58,743 nucleotides of DNA from Calothrix sp. CSU_2_0 (GCA_012034595.1 JAAUPE010000027.1:1-58743); one strand, 5' to 3'; shown: positions 8,666 to 17,909, numbered from the stretch's first letter. Notes: generated by a model from the letters alone, not told the origin. Program-made: numbers and translations.

Positions 8666-10357
8666 TCAGGTGCTTAATAGTTCTTTAGTGGTCGAACTAC
8701 CTGCTAATTTAATTTGATTCATTAATATTATATTTAACCAAACTAAAATCATTATTTCCCCCAAAAATGCGAAACAAATAATTGGAATATTGGCAGTAAA
8801 TCCAGCCCAAGGGATAGTTGAAAATAACCAGGGTATAGGATTTGTAACAGGGTCAATATTTAGCTTAAATAGAATGACAGGTGGTAAAAAAATTACAGCA
8901 AAAATAGCACAAGTTGCTAGTGAAATAGGTTGAGAAAACTTTGCGATCGCGAACTGCTGATAAATAGTGGCATAAATCATCGTCAAGCTGATTAAAAAGC
9001 CTATTGCTAGCAGTGCTTTGAAAATACCAACTTCACCAGTAAGCCAACGAATGACCAAATTATTTTGAGTATTTAAAAGTGGTGCAATAATTAACCAAAT
9101 AATAAATGGAGTTGTAATCAGTAATAGATTAATCCCAATTGCAAACTGAGATGGAGTTTTTTCCCCCAGTAATAAATCTCCATATATTGTACTTTGCCAA
9201 CCTGGACGATGATTGCTGTCTAAATGTCTATAACGTGACCAATCTAGGATTGCTTGACGTGATGGTAACAAAGTCAGTGTTAACCCAAAAATTAATATGA
9301 AGTTAAACAAAAAGAATAAAGGTAAATTTTGCTGAATTTGATAATTGACATCATAATAATATTTACCTTCCACAGATGTATAGTTATCTGATTTTTGTAA
9401 AGTGAATCCCCATAACATTATTTGTGTTAAAGCCACAAATAGATAACTATAACTTTTGCTAAAAAAGGTTGCTGATTGATTACGAAAAAGTCGTTTTATT
9501 GCCTGCCAGATACTATAAGTCAAAAAAGCATAATTGGCTAAGTATATAGCAACTATACCAAAAGTATTCATCCCTACTGGAATGTAAAAGAATTGTAATC
9601 TTTCTAAATTTCCACAAGAGAAACAAGCATTTGGTATTTCCAAATTTACAGATTGGCTGAGATATTGAATTATTATGTTTGGGCTAAACATCAAGAACCA
9701 AGCAAATGCATGATTAAAAGGTATATCAGCAGTAGAAATGGAATATGAAAATGACAAAGGGAAAAAGACTAAGGCAGCACCGAGCCAAGCTGCAATACCT
9801 TGTGATTTTTTGGCTACATTTAGCGTCATCACACTCAATAAAATCGCAACACTAAAAACAAAGCTACAACAAGCAAAAAGAATTAGATACAAAGCTAAAA
9901 TTTTCAAAAATGGAACACCTGAAAAAATCCCAGAAATCAGGTGAAAAGGAATTGCACTGGCAATAAATAAGTAAAGAAGAATTGGTACTCCCAGAATTTT
10001 ACCAGTTAAGATACTGACTTCTGATTGAGGACTAAGACGGATAAAATTTAATGTTCCTCGATTTTCTTCTTTAGATATATCGCTGATTATTTGGAATGTT
10101 CCACAAACTAATAGTGAAAAAATAAAAATGGTATTGAGTGATTGAAATATTCTGTCCCAATGAGCTAGATATCTTATATATTCAACATTCCCAGCATCAG
10201 GTGAAATCTTTTCTACATTGCAAATGTAAACCAAAAATTGCATCAACAAAGACAAAGAAGTGATGAATATAATCGGGAATATTTTTAGACGACCTTTTAC
10301 TTCCCGTATAAATTGCGGATTGCGATCGCCTATTTTTTCTAAAATACTCCCCATCAT
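8666..10357 (-). CDS. ABC-2 type transporter permease, copy 2
   Basis: This 563-residue paralogue of the downstream gene has the same start, M-M-G-S-I-L-E-K-I-G-D-R-N-P-Q-F-I-R-E-V-K, the same L-N-F-I-R-L-S-P-Q-S-E coupling motif, and matching late motifs (G-D-L-L-L-G-E-K-T-P-S and I-P-W-L-F-S-T-I-P-W-A-G). It lacks the long coiled-coil loop of copy 1. About eleven membrane helices are visible. It is separated by 102 bases from copy 1 and by 189 from the ATPase. The two permeases probably form a heterodimer energised by the single ATPase, an inference from gene order and duplication. Confidence 0.85.
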   Translation of the reverse strand: MMGSILEKIGDRNPQFIREVKGRLKIFPIIFITSLSLLMQFLVYICNVEKISPDAGNVEYIRYLAHWDRIFQSLNTIFIFSLLVCGTFQIISDISKEENRGTLNFIRLSPQSEVSILTGKILGVPILLYLFIASAIPFHLISGIFSGVPFLKILALYLILFACCSFVFSVAILLSVMTLNVAKKSQGIAAWLGAALVFFPLSFSYSISTADIPFNHAFAWFLMFSPNIIIQYLSQSVNLEIPNACFSCGNLERLQFFYIPVGMNTFGIVAIYLANYAFLTYSIWQAIKRLFRNQSATFFSKSYSYLFVALTQIMLWGFTLQKSDNYTSVEGKYYYDVNYQIQQNLPLFFLFNFILIFGLTLTLLPSRQAILDWSRYRHLDSNHRPGWQSTIYGDLLLGEKTPSQFAIGINLLLITTPFIIWLIIAPLLNTQNNLVIRWLTGEVGIFKALLAIGFLISLTMIYATIYQQFAIAKFSQPISLATCAIFAVIFLPPVILFKLNIDPVTNPIPWLFSTIPWAGFTANIPIICFAFLGEIMILVWLNIILMNQIKLAGSSTTKELLST

Positions 10358-10399
10358 TTATTTAACTCCCTAAAAGATTATTAATAGAGATTGACTATT

Positions 10400-10546
10400 G
10401 GTTAATTTGTTTCAAAACAAAATGACTAACCAATCCAACACCCAAAATCTCAAATCCAAAATCTAAAATTGTTTGACTAAGCTTGTCAAAATCCAAAATT
10501 CAAAATCATTTAACTGAACTTGTCAAAATCCAAAATCCAAAATCTT
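10400..10546. repeat. Degenerate AAAATCCAAAAT repeats
   Basis: Several copies of AAAATCCAAAAT and two copies of a longer unit containing CTTGTCAAAATCCAAAAT lie between the ATPase and permease copy 2. No gene is visible. Confidence 0.65.
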
Positions 10547-11497
10547 TTAAGATGCTTGTTTGTGACCTAATTTGAGGAAAATCGTTTCCAAATCTTCCTG
10601 AGTACAATGGAAATTTGTGAGCGGAACCCCAGCATTTACCAAAGAACGTAACAATTCTGCACAATCTTCTTGATTACCGGAAAAATTCACCCTTAACTTA
10701 TCTTTTGTGGACATTATTTCCCACTCATCCACCAACGGGTTATTTTTCAATTCCCCCAATAAATTATCGATATTTCCCAAAGTCGAAATCTCAATTTGCT
10801 GACGCGAAAGACGCTGATAAAGTTGCTGGAGCGAAGTACTTTCCACCAAACAACCAAGTTCCATAATTCCTACAGAAGTACAAAGTTCTGCCAAGTCACT
10901 GAGAACATGAGAGGAAATTATAATCGTCATTCCCGCTTCTTGTAGCACCTTGATGATTTCGCGGAACTGCATCCGAGCAATGGGATCGAGTCCAGAAACT
11001 GGTTCATCAAGTAGCAATACTATCGGTTCGTGAATAATAGTCCTTGCCAAACTCAAACGCTGTTTCATCCCTCGCGATAAGGTCGAAATCAAACTATTGC
11101 GTTTGTTACCCAATTGAATCAGTTCTAAAACTTCATGTAGCCTTTGAGTACGTCGAGGTTCGCGTAATTTATACAACCGCGCAAAATAATCGAGATAATC
11201 CCAAACAGTGAGTTCGTCGTATAACGGGTAATCATCAGGCAAGTATCCTAAACGACGTTTGAGAGTCGGATTGCTTTTATCCCGCAACAAGCGATCGCCA
11301 TTTATAAAAATTTCCCCAACCGTAGGTTCCTCTGCTGCCGCTAACATCCGAATTAGCGTTGTTTTACCAGCACCATTCGGACCTATCAACCCGTAAACCT
11401 CACCTGCTTGTATCTCTAAATCAACATCGTTGACAGCTACGTGTCTGTCAAACTGCTTAATTAGTCCTGTAGTACGGATTGCAAATTCTTTTATCAT
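10547..11497 (-). CDS. ABC transporter ATP-binding protein
   Basis: This 316-residue ATPase has Walker A G-P-N-G-A-G-K-T-T (about 39-47), signature L-S-R-G-M-K-Q-R-L-S-L-A-R and Walker B V-L-L-L-D-E-P, followed by the H-loop S-S-H-V. The C-terminal 90 residues form the extension common to ABC-2 exporters of the CcmA/NatA class. It is the first gene of the set with the two permeases at 8666 and 6635, so it should power that exporter. What is moved cannot be told from sequence. Confidence 0.93.
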   Translation of the reverse strand: MIKEFAIRTTGLIKQFDRHVAVNDVDLEIQAGEVYGLIGPNGAGKTTLIRMLAAAEEPTVGEIFINGDRLLRDKSNPTLKRRLGYLPDDYPLYDELTVWDYLDYFARLYKLREPRRTQRLHEVLELIQLGNKRNSLISTLSRGMKQRLSLARTIIHEPIVLLLDEPVSGLDPIARMQFREIIKVLQEAGMTIIISSHVLSDLAELCTSVGIMELGCLVESTSLQQLYQRLSRQQIEISTLGNIDNLLGELKNNPLVDEWEIMSTKDKLRVNFSGNQEDCAELLRSLVNAGVPLTNFHCTQEDLETIFLKLGHKQAS

Positions 11498-11838
11498 AGC
11501 TGCACAGAAGCGCCATTTATTACAACTAACTTAGCCTCTATCTACAAGCCTTGTCAGCTACGTTTCGGAAAATGAGACAGTCTTTACACAAACTTGACAT
11601 TAGTTACTCATGAACGTAGTTCAAAAAAAGTAATCAAAACAACGTTAATTTTGTCTATTTTGTGGGGAACTATAAAATCATAGGCTGAGAAATTTTCTGG
11701 TTATTCAAATTGTATGAATGTTGATTCAGGTATCAGGTTGCAGGTAATTGGGCAAACGGTTATTTTAGCTATCGAACATGGTGGAGAGTGGGGACAGCGC
11801 TTTTTAATGATTCTTCTTGGGGAGGAGATAAAAAAAAG

Positions 11839-12264
11839 ATGGCAAAACATGCTGTTTGCGAATCTACAAATGCTTCGTTGCGAAAGAATATTAGTAGCAA
11901 AGTCTCAACTACCCCAGAAATATCATCTGAAGTTGCAATATCTCTTTACTCCCAAGTCAAACTCGCATCAACATTGTTTACTATTTATGAAATCGACACC
12001 ATTCGAGCATCCTCACAATCGCTAGTATTAGCTGCTGTTGCCGGAATTAGCATTGCTGAACTAGCAAATAAATTAGAGATTAATCATACACAACAAAACA
12101 TTCAAAAAGCTTTAGTGTCTGTTCCTAGCAAGAAAATAGCCGAGTTAAATAAAGTTTTAGGGGTGAAACTAATGTCACAGGTCAGCGATACAAAAATGAA
12201 TCGATGCGGAGATTCCGTAAAAGCATTTATTCAAGCATATCGAAATCCAATACTAATTGGTTAA
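11839..12264 (+). CDS. Hypothetical protein
   Basis: The best start is the ATG at 11839 (M-A-K-H-A-V), preceded by GGAGGAG at 11821-11827, giving 141 residues; an in-frame ATG at 11788 is less well placed. The protein is Ser/Ala-rich with a central helical part (about residues 55-110, including L-V-L-A-A-V-A-G-I-S-I-A-E-L) and no transmembrane signal. It is not recognised. It stands alone between the divergent ABC ATPase and pilT. Confidence 0.5.
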   Translation: MAKHAVCESTNASLRKNISSKVSTTPEISSEVAISLYSQVKLASTLFTIYEIDTIRASSQSLVLAAVAGISIAELANKLEINHTQQNIQKALVSVPSKKIAELNKVLGVKLMSQVSDTKMNRCGDSVKAFIQAYRNPILIG

Positions 12265-12663
12265 AACTAAAACCTTCTTAGATATTTTCGGAAAATCCTT
12301 AGAGATGTCGCGTTGATTTTTGTTACTAGTCTTTATGCTTAGTTGTAAAATATTTTTTATACGCAAAAATCTCAGTAATATAACTGAATATATTTAGTTG
12401 ACTAGTTATGTTACACCAGTTAGTAAGAGTAGATGAGGATTATATAGATTATTTAGGTTGAAAAATTAATACCACAAATAACTATGTGATGAGAGCAATC
12501 AAGTTTCGCTCTGAATCTGGCATTAGCGTTGAGCAAAATTTTATTTGCGATCGCAATCCGCAATTTATCTATAGTCTTGCTTTTGCAGCCTTTTCCCAAA
12601 TGGCACAACCATCTCAGAAAAAGTAATTTAGTAAACCAACAGCAAATTTAAAAGTAAAGATTT
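12265..12663. other. Intergenic region upstream of pilT
   Basis: AT-rich. One small open frame, ATG at 12489 to TAA at 12626 (45 codons), cannot be called a gene with confidence. The pilT promoter should lie here. No RNA structure was noticed. Confidence 0.4.
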
Positions 12664-13980
12664 ATGACAGAATCTCCGCGTGCATCAGCATCAAGCCCCA
12701 ACCCAACAGTACCTCGTGGTATGCCGATGGCACCACCACCACCACCAACCGCAAATACACAACGACAAGCGACGCAAACTCTAGAAATGAGTTCGAGTCG
12801 GGCAGCGCACTCAAATACTCCAACTGTACCTGCTGCAGTGAGTTCTGCCTCCACACCAGCCCATCGTCCCGGTACAGCACCACCAATTCCGAGTGCAGCT
12901 GTTCCCAGGAGCGGTTCTCCAGGGTTGACAATGGCACATCTCATCAAAGAAGCTTTTGATAAAGGATTTTCGGATATTCACTTGGGTGTGGGTGAAGTTC
13001 CTCGCTTCCGCAACCGAGGGGAAATGGAGCTAACTCAATATCCGGAAGTGACCAAAGAAGTATTTATGTCTTGGTTGCGGGAAATTATTAGTGATGAAGA
13101 AATTCGTCGCTTTGAAGAATATCTAGAATTTGACGGTGCAACACAATACGATTTTGCACGGGTACGGATTAATGTTTTCGATTCGTTACGCGGTTATGCA
13201 ATGGTATTGCGGTTGATTCCCCTGAAAATTTTGACCATTGACGAATTGCGTTTACCTCCTGTATTCCGTGATGTTTGCCATTACCACAAAGGTTTGATTT
13301 TAGTTACAGGTCCAACGGGTTCGGGTAAATCGACGACAATGGCGGCGATGGTTGATTATATGAACAAAGAAATGCCACGTCATATTATTACCATCGAAGA
13401 CCCGGTTGAATTTGTACATCAAAGCAAAAAATCGCTGATTAAACAACGCGAAGTGGGTATGCACACCCGTAAATTCGATAATGCCCTCAAAGCTGCATTA
13501 CGGGAAGACCCAGACGTGATTCTGGTGGGTGAAATGCGGGATAAGGAAACTGTGAATACCGCTCTCAAAGCCGCACAAACAGGTCACATGGTAATGGGAA
13601 CTCTGCACACTAACAGTGCGGTAAAAACGATTGAGCGGATTTTGAATTTGTATTCTGCTGAAGAACAGGATGCGATGCGGGTTGCGGTTGCTGAGTCATT
13701 GGTTGCAGTAATTGCCCAAGGATTATGCCGGACAACCGATGGCAAACGGGCAGCATTCCACGATATTCTGATCAACACTGAGGCGGTTAAAGAGTGGGTT
13801 AAAGATGGTAAATACGACGAAATTACCGAATTGATGAAGCAAGCTAGTTTTGACGGCATGATTACTATGAACCAAGCATTACTTGCTCTTTATCAAGAAG
13901 GTCGTATTACTGAAGAAACTGCTTTGGAAATGTCTCCAACACCTAATGAAATGGCACAGTTCCTGAGAGGTCGAGTTTAG
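12664..13980 (+). CDS. pilT: PilT-type twitching motility ATPase
   Basis: PilT hexamers retract type IV pili at the inner membrane. The 438-residue protein has Walker A G-P-T-G-S-G-K-S at 216-223, Asp box I-T-I-E-D-P-V-E-F, Walker B D-V-I-L-V-G-E-M-R-D and His box G-T-L-H-T-N-S-A. The first 85 residues are a Pro/Ser/Ala-rich low-complexity extension that ordinary PilT (about 350 residues) lacks. The C-terminal helix bundle departs from the usual A-I-R-N-L-I-R-E motif. Cyanobacteria often carry a second PilT, and the length and lone position (no pilB or pilC beside it) suggest this is that PilT2-like copy. It would act with the taxis operon at 25.2-34.1 kb. A KaiB-fold gene follows. Confidence 0.92.
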   Translation: MTESPRASASSPNPTVPRGMPMAPPPPPTANTQRQATQTLEMSSSRAAHSNTPTVPAAVSSASTPAHRPGTAPPIPSAAVPRSGSPGLTMAHLIKEAFDKGFSDIHLGVGEVPRFRNRGEMELTQYPEVTKEVFMSWLREIISDEEIRRFEEYLEFDGATQYDFARVRINVFDSLRGYAMVLRLIPLKILTIDELRLPPVFRDVCHYHKGLILVTGPTGSGKSTTMAAMVDYMNKEMPRHIITIEDPVEFVHQSKKSLIKQREVGMHTRKFDNALKAALREDPDVILVGEMRDKETVNTALKAAQTGHMVMGTLHTNSAVKTIERILNLYSAEEQDAMRVAVAESLVAVIAQGLCRTTDGKRAAFHDILINTEAVKEWVKDGKYDEITELMKQASFDGMITMNQALLALYQEGRITEETALEMSPTPNEMAQFLRGRV

Positions 13981-14135
13981 AGGAGTTAGGAGTTGGGAGT
14001 TAATAGTTAGGGGTTAATAGTTGGGAGTTAATAGCTAGAAATTGTTAGCCTCAAGCTATGCTTAGAGGAATAACTTGAAACACTTAGTTTTCAAGTCACA
14101 ATTTCTAATCTCTAACTCCTAACTCCTAATTTTTA
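13981..14135. repeat. Inverted heptamer-repeat tract between pilT and the KaiB-fold gene
   Basis: The left arm is made of TTAGGAGTTAGGAGTTGGG-like copies and the right arm of the complementary CTAACTCCTAACTCCTAAT. The two arms could fold into one long imperfect hairpin in the transcript. Confidence 0.75.
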
Positions 14136-14141
14136 ACTAAT

Positions 14142-14891
14142 TTGACACAAGAATTGCTACCGCAGTTATTTAAAGGCATTGCCCTGTTTACACCTGGAGG
14201 AGATTTAGTTTACTGTATCGACCCCAGCAAACGAGGTCGGTGGCATTTGCATTTGTGTTCGACTTTGCAAGAGATTTTAGATTTGCCGGAACCACCGCAC
14301 TTTTTAGTGCCTTGTTATACGGCAACTATTGACCATTGGTTAGACCCACGTACTAGGCAGATTAAAACATTTGCGGAAGCGCACCCAACTGTGCTGCGAC
14401 ATCAAGCTTTACTCAATGCAATTTTTGGTACTAATGATTTAGTTTGGCAAGCTTCACCGTGGAAAGAGGGAGTGTGCGATCGCATGGTTTTGTTGACCTA
14501 CCGTTCGGCATTTCCCCAGCTTTGGGAAGACCACGACCTTATTGTTCGTACTGACCTTGCCGAACCCGATCCCAGGCTTTTAGCTCCAGTAATTTCCCCC
14601 AGTGATGAGCAACAAAATACGCAAGCTTACGTACTGCGTTTATTTGTTGCTGGACATAGCCCTAATACTCAACGTATATTACAAATTCTCCACGAATTGT
14701 TAGAAAAGTATTTAAGTCATCCCTATACACTCAAAGTAATTGATGTTTTAACTCATCCGGAATTAGCGGAAGCTAATCAAATTTCAGCGACACCAACTTT
14801 AGTTAAGGTTTATCCCCAACCAGTAAGACGTGTAATTGGGGATTTGGATAATGTGGACAGGATTTTACAGATGTTAGGAGCTAAAGTTTAA
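14142..14891 (+). CDS. KaiB-fold protein with an extra N-terminal domain
   Basis: The 249-residue protein has two parts. Residues 1-145 form an unassigned domain rich in W, H and P (L-F-K-G-I-A-L-F-T-P-G-G-D-L-V-Y near the start). Residues 160-249 match KaiB, the thioredoxin-like clock protein: Y-V-L-R-L-F-V-A-G-H-S-P-N-T-Q, L-K-V-I-D-V-L-T-H-P-E-L-A, and A-T-P-T-L-V-K-V-Y-P-Q-P-V-R-R-V-I-G-D-L. The start must be the TTG at 14142: an in-frame stop lies four codons upstream, and no ATG occurs before about residue 113. It follows pilT at 161 bases, suggesting shared expression. It is not the clock KaiB itself, which is about 100 residues and sits beside kaiC. Confidence 0.85.
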   Translation: MTQELLPQLFKGIALFTPGGDLVYCIDPSKRGRWHLHLCSTLQEILDLPEPPHFLVPCYTATIDHWLDPRTRQIKTFAEAHPTVLRHQALLNAIFGTNDLVWQASPWKEGVCDRMVLLTYRSAFPQLWEDHDLIVRTDLAEPDPRLLAPVISPSDEQQNTQAYVLRLFVAGHSPNTQRILQILHELLEKYLSHPYTLKVIDVLTHPELAEANQISATPTLVKVYPQPVRRVIGDLDNVDRILQMLGAKV

Positions 14892-14928
14892 TACCAATTC
14901 AAGAAATCATTGCAACACATAGACAATC

Positions 14929-14963
14929 TGTAAGGGTAAAGCGCATTGTGCTTTACCCTTACA
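14929..14963. repeat. Long perfect hairpin after the KaiB-fold gene
   Basis: TGTAAGGGTAAAGC pairs over 14 bp with GCTTTACCCTTACA around the loop GCATTGT. It lies between two convergent genes and could end transcription from either side, though it lacks a strong T-run. Confidence 0.75.
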
Positions 14964-15002
14964 AATCCATCTGTTACATTCTTTTTTCAAATTAGTTTAA
15001 TT

Positions 15003-15749
15003 TTAATTCATCGCAAATTTGACGGACACGACAGCTGTGATATCTTTTTCAATTGATGAGGTATCGTAAATACCAGAATTACTTACTTCGGTAGAGTTGC
15101 GCGAGGTAATTTGGAATACTCCCGTTTGGGCGCTTTGCACTGCACCAACGCGATTGCCTGTACTGCCAGCAATTGCTTCTGCTCTTGCTTTTGCGTCTTT
15201 GGTCGCTTCTGCTACCATTTCCACACGTAGCTTTGCTAATTGTGTGTATAGATACTCTGGAGCTTCAGAAACTAAGGGAATTCCCTCATTAATTAAACCT
15301 GTGGACTGTTGGGATAATTTGGCAATGCGATCGATATCATTCGAGCGGATTTCAAAGCGCTGATTTAGTCTATAAGCAAGGGTTTTACCTGTTTCTCGTC
15401 CATTGACGACTTCGGGAATTGTTGAGGTATCGATTGAACTTAGAGCGATCGCATTTTCGGGAACTTGTTGGTCTTTGAGGTATCTTTGCACACGCTCGGT
15501 ACGGGTTTTGAGTTCTTGATAAGCTGTTTGTGGTGTGGGTTGTTGGCTGGAGATTGACATTCTCCAGATGACGTAATCGGCACGAATGGGACGTTTTGCG
15601 GAACCTGTGACGCTGAGAGCATCATTTGGTCGTCGGAGGTTGCGGATTGCACCAGCGCTAATATAGGAGCTAGTAATTAGTGCGATCGCTAAGGCAGTTA
15701 ATCCAGCGAATAATTGGGGGAAGCTTCGGGATGAAGATGTGTCTTGCAT
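15003..15749 (-). CDS. SIMPL (DUF541) domain protein
   Basis: This 248-residue exported or membrane-tethered protein has one N-terminal hydrophobic helix (about 9-30, F-P-Q-L-F-A-G-L-T-A-L-A). The SIMPL pattern follows: S-V-T-G-S-A-K-R-P-I-R-A-D near 44-56, R-T-E-R-V-Q-R-Y-L-K, V-A-E-A-T-K-D-A-K-A-R-A-E-A-I-A, and a final D-I-T-A-V-V-S-V-K-F. SIMPL proteins are periplasmic or envelope proteins, one of which (BP26) forms a channel-like oligomer; the biological role is generally unclear. It stands alone. Confidence 0.85.
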   Translation of the reverse strand: MQDTSSSRSFPQLFAGLTALAIALITSSYISAGAIRNLRRPNDALSVTGSAKRPIRADYVIWRMSISSQQPTPQTAYQELKTRTERVQRYLKDQQVPENAIALSSIDTSTIPEVVNGRETGKTLAYRLNQRFEIRSNDIDRIAKLSQQSTGLINEGIPLVSEAPEYLYTQLAKLRVEMVAEATKDAKARAEAIAGSTGNRVGAVQSAQTGVFQITSRNSTEVSNSGIYDTSSIEKDITAVVSVKFAMN

Positions 15750-15959
15750 AAGTTGTATTTAATACTTAGTAAAGATAGGAAGTTTGTCCAAAACAAGTTT
15801 GTTTTGGATTTGTAGGTAATAATGCAACCCCAATCGATTAGTTCTACGAGACGGAATAGTAACTACCTTTCGTTGTCGAATGATTCCTGATTTGTTGAAA
15901 TTAGTTTTGCAAAGTTAATTAACTCTTTATTTCTGTAAATTTATGATTGGAGAAAAGCC

Positions 15960-16493
15960 ATGACAAAATTTATTCTTTATATAGCAACAAGTGTTGATGG
16001 GTATATTGCACGTTCTGACGGTAGTGTAGATTGGTTGCCATCACCTGAAGTGGATGGAGAGGATTATGGTTATGGCAAGTTTTACGATTCAATTGATGCT
16101 CTAGTCATGGGTTCTATCACTTATGAGCAGATTTTAGAATTTGGAGATTGGCAATATCCGGGAAAGCTTTCCTATGTTTTAACAAGTCGTAATTTATCGA
16201 CAAAACGTCATGATATATTGTTTATTAAAGGTGGTATTGAAGAGGTTATTTTAGAAATGAATAAGAGGGATTATAAGCGAGTATGGTTAGTTGGTGGTGG
16301 TAATGTTTTATCATCTTTTATTAACAAAGGATTAGTGGATGAATATATTATCACGATTATTCCGATTATTCTCGGTTCGGGTATCTCTTTATTTCAGTCA
16401 GTATCCGAGTTAAAACTGAATTTTGCTGGTATAAAATCTTATGGTTCTGGTGCTGTGGAACTTCGCTATAAAAAAGATGATGCCAAAATTTGA
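15960..16493 (+). CDS. Dihydrofolate reductase-like (RibD C-terminal) protein
   Basis: The 177-residue protein has the RibD_C fold: F-I-L-Y-I-A-T-S-V-D-G-Y-I-A-R at the start, A-L-V-M-G-S-I-T-Y-E-Q, and the NADPH loop W-L-V-G-G-G-N-V-L. GGAG eight bases before the ATG supports the start. Such stand-alone proteins are NADPH-dependent reductases of unknown substrate, not true folate or riboflavin enzymes. The last codons overlap the next gene, implying coupled translation. Confidence 0.88.
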   Translation: MTKFILYIATSVDGYIARSDGSVDWLPSPEVDGEDYGYGKFYDSIDALVMGSITYEQILEFGDWQYPGKLSYVLTSRNLSTKRHDILFIKGGIEEVILEMNKRDYKRVWLVGGGNVLSSFINKGLVDEYIITIIPIILGSGISLFQSVSELKLNFAGIKSYGSGAVELRYKKDDAKI

Positions 16494-17064
16494 AGATAAG
16501 TTAGAGAGTTTTCAAGCTGCGAGTCGTCAAGAATGGCGAAAATGGTTAGAGGAAAATCACGATAAATCTATTGGGATATGGTTAATTTATTACAAGGTAA
16601 AGAGTGGTAAACCAAGTGTGAAATATAGCGAAGCTGTAAAAGAGGCTTTATGTTTTGGTTGGATTGACAGTAAAGTTAAATCGCTAGATGAAGAATCTTA
16701 TAAACAAATTTTTACACCTCGTAAACTAAAAAGTGTATGGTCAAAATTAAATAAACAGTATATAGAAGAACTTCTCGAACAAGGTTTGATGACTGAGTTC
16801 GGAATTGCCAAGATTGATGCAGCAAAAGAAAATGGTTCTTGGACGAGTTTAGATGCAATAGAAGCGTTGATAATTCCTACAGATTTAATGCAAGCTTTAG
16901 AGCTAAATGAAATTGCTAAAACTAATTTTCAAGCATTTAGCAATACAAGTAAAAAGAATATTCTTTTGTGGGTTAATAGTGCCAAGCGTGTGGAGACTAG
17001 GTTAAGGAGAATTGAGCAAACTATAATATCAGCAGCAAAAAATCAAAATCCATTGTCGCGATAA
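16477..17064 (+). CDS. YdeI/OmpD-associated family protein
   Basis: The preferred start is the tandem ATG-ATG at 16477/16480 (M-M-P-K-F-E-D-K-L), overlapping the preceding gene by 17 bases; the upstream in-frame ATG at 16441 is inside that gene and less likely. The protein, about 195 residues, has the YdeI pattern: S-R-Q-E-W-R-K-W-L-E-E-N-H, G-I-W-L-I-Y-Y-K, Y-S-E-A-V-K-E-A-L-C-F-G-W-I-D-S-K and F-T-P-R-K. Members have been linked to bacteriocin protection, but the activity is not known. Confidence 0.85.
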   Translation: MMPKFEDKLESFQAASRQEWRKWLEENHDKSIGIWLIYYKVKSGKPSVKYSEAVKEALCFGWIDSKVKSLDEESYKQIFTPRKLKSVWSKLNKQYIEELLEQGLMTEFGIAKIDAAKENGSWTSLDAIEALIIPTDLMQALELNEIAKTNFQAFSNTSKKNILLWVNSAKRVETRLRRIEQTIISAAKNQNPLSR

Positions 17065-17142
17065 AAATTTATATATTTTTATAGTAAAAATACAGTAATA
17101 ATGTATAAAAAGATTGAAAGTAGGTAGTTTTTACCTTTTGTT

Positions 17143-17628
17143 TTACTCTGAACCAAATGATTTCAAATTGTCCCAATCTACAATTTGTACTTCATCCTCA
17201 TTCCGAAACATACGTTTTTTAAGATGAGGAAAATCTGCTATTTCTACTTTACAATTTTCACCACCCATTAAATAAACTAAATTTTCATCAAATGGGTTGC
17301 GAAGATGATGTGCTACTGATGGAGTCGAAAATCCCATAAAATCACCAGCACTAACTTCAAATTCTTCACCATCAATTTCTGCAATTCCTCGTCCAGAAAG
17401 AATGTAAATAAATTCCTCTTCTAATTGATGTGAATGATAAATAAAAGATTCTTTTCCGGGAGGAATATATGCTAAATTTATGCCGATGCGTTGTAAACCA
17501 ACTGCTTGTCCTAAAAATACTCCTTTAATTTCTGAGTTTGGATTTAAAGGATGAGAAAAACTTTGTTCTTGCAATTGTTTAATTGCATCTGCGCGAATTA
17601 GGGGATGTGGTTTTTGCTTTTCACTCAT
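17143..17628 (-). CDS. Cupin domain protein
   Basis: The 161-residue single-domain cupin carries motif 1, Y-H-S-H-Q-L-E-E-E-F-I-Y-I-L-S-G-R-G (metal-binding His, His and Glu), and motif 2 near D-F-M-G-F-S-T-P-S-V-A-H-H-L-R-N-P. A metal-binding beta-barrel is certain. The substrate is unknown; oxygenase, isomerase and binding roles are all possible. A urease-methyltransferase relic follows on the same strand side. Confidence 0.85.
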   Translation of the reverse strand: MSEKQKPHPLIRADAIKQLQEQSFSHPLNPNSEIKGVFLGQAVGLQRIGINLAYIPPGKESFIYHSHQLEEEFIYILSGRGIAEIDGEEFEVSAGDFMGFSTPSVAHHLRNPFDENLVYLMGGENCKVEIADFPHLKKRMFRNEDEVQIVDWDNLKSFGSE

Positions 17629-17703
17629 TGGAGTAATTTTACTGATATTATTAAAAGTAATTTTTGGTTGAAGAATAGAATAATATGAATAGTTTCTCAG
17701 TTT

Positions 17704-17871
17704 TTATTTCTCTTTTTTGCCTTTTTTTTTCTTATTCTTTTTATGAAAACTGCTACCTATTTCTTCTAATGAGCCATTAATTAATCCATTAAAATCATAT
17801 AACTGAAGACTTCCAACTAAGGAATGAGGATTTAATAACCTACAACTTTCGATTTGATTTGGAATGGTGCG
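17704..17871 (-). pseudogene. ureB: Possible C-terminal remnant of urease beta subunit
   Basis: An open stretch of 55 codons with no plausible start contains L-Y-D-F-N-G-L-I-N-G-S-L-E, which resembles the C-terminal V-Y-G-F-N-G-L-x-N-G-x-L of UreB, then a Lys-rich tail. It lies about 110 bases beyond the UreB-like piece at the end of the 17910 gene, in another frame. A GGTGCGTTACGCTGCGCTAAC repeat sits between the two pieces. The match is short, so this is tentative. Confidence 0.35.
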
Positions 17872-17890
17872 TTACGCTGCGCTAACCCTA
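17866..17890. repeat. Copy of a GGTGCGTTACGCTGCGCTAAC repeat
   Basis: A partial copy of a palindromic repeat common in cyanobacterial genomes. It splits the two UreB-like segments. Confidence 0.5.
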
Positions 17891-17909
17891 ATTTTGATAC
17901 TTTTGCACT

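Noticed and set aside
11714-12025. 103-codon frame overlapping the hypothetical gene at 11839
   Set aside because: The competing frame has the better start (GGAGGAG) and runs longer; this one reads as a shadow.
12648-12947. Antisense frames over the Pro-rich start of pilT
   Set aside because: Low-complexity coding DNA produces long antisense frames; no independent support.
13981-14135. CRISPR array (short regular repeats)
   Set aside because: The repeats are 7-mers without unique spacers of constant length, and no cas genes occur in the window.
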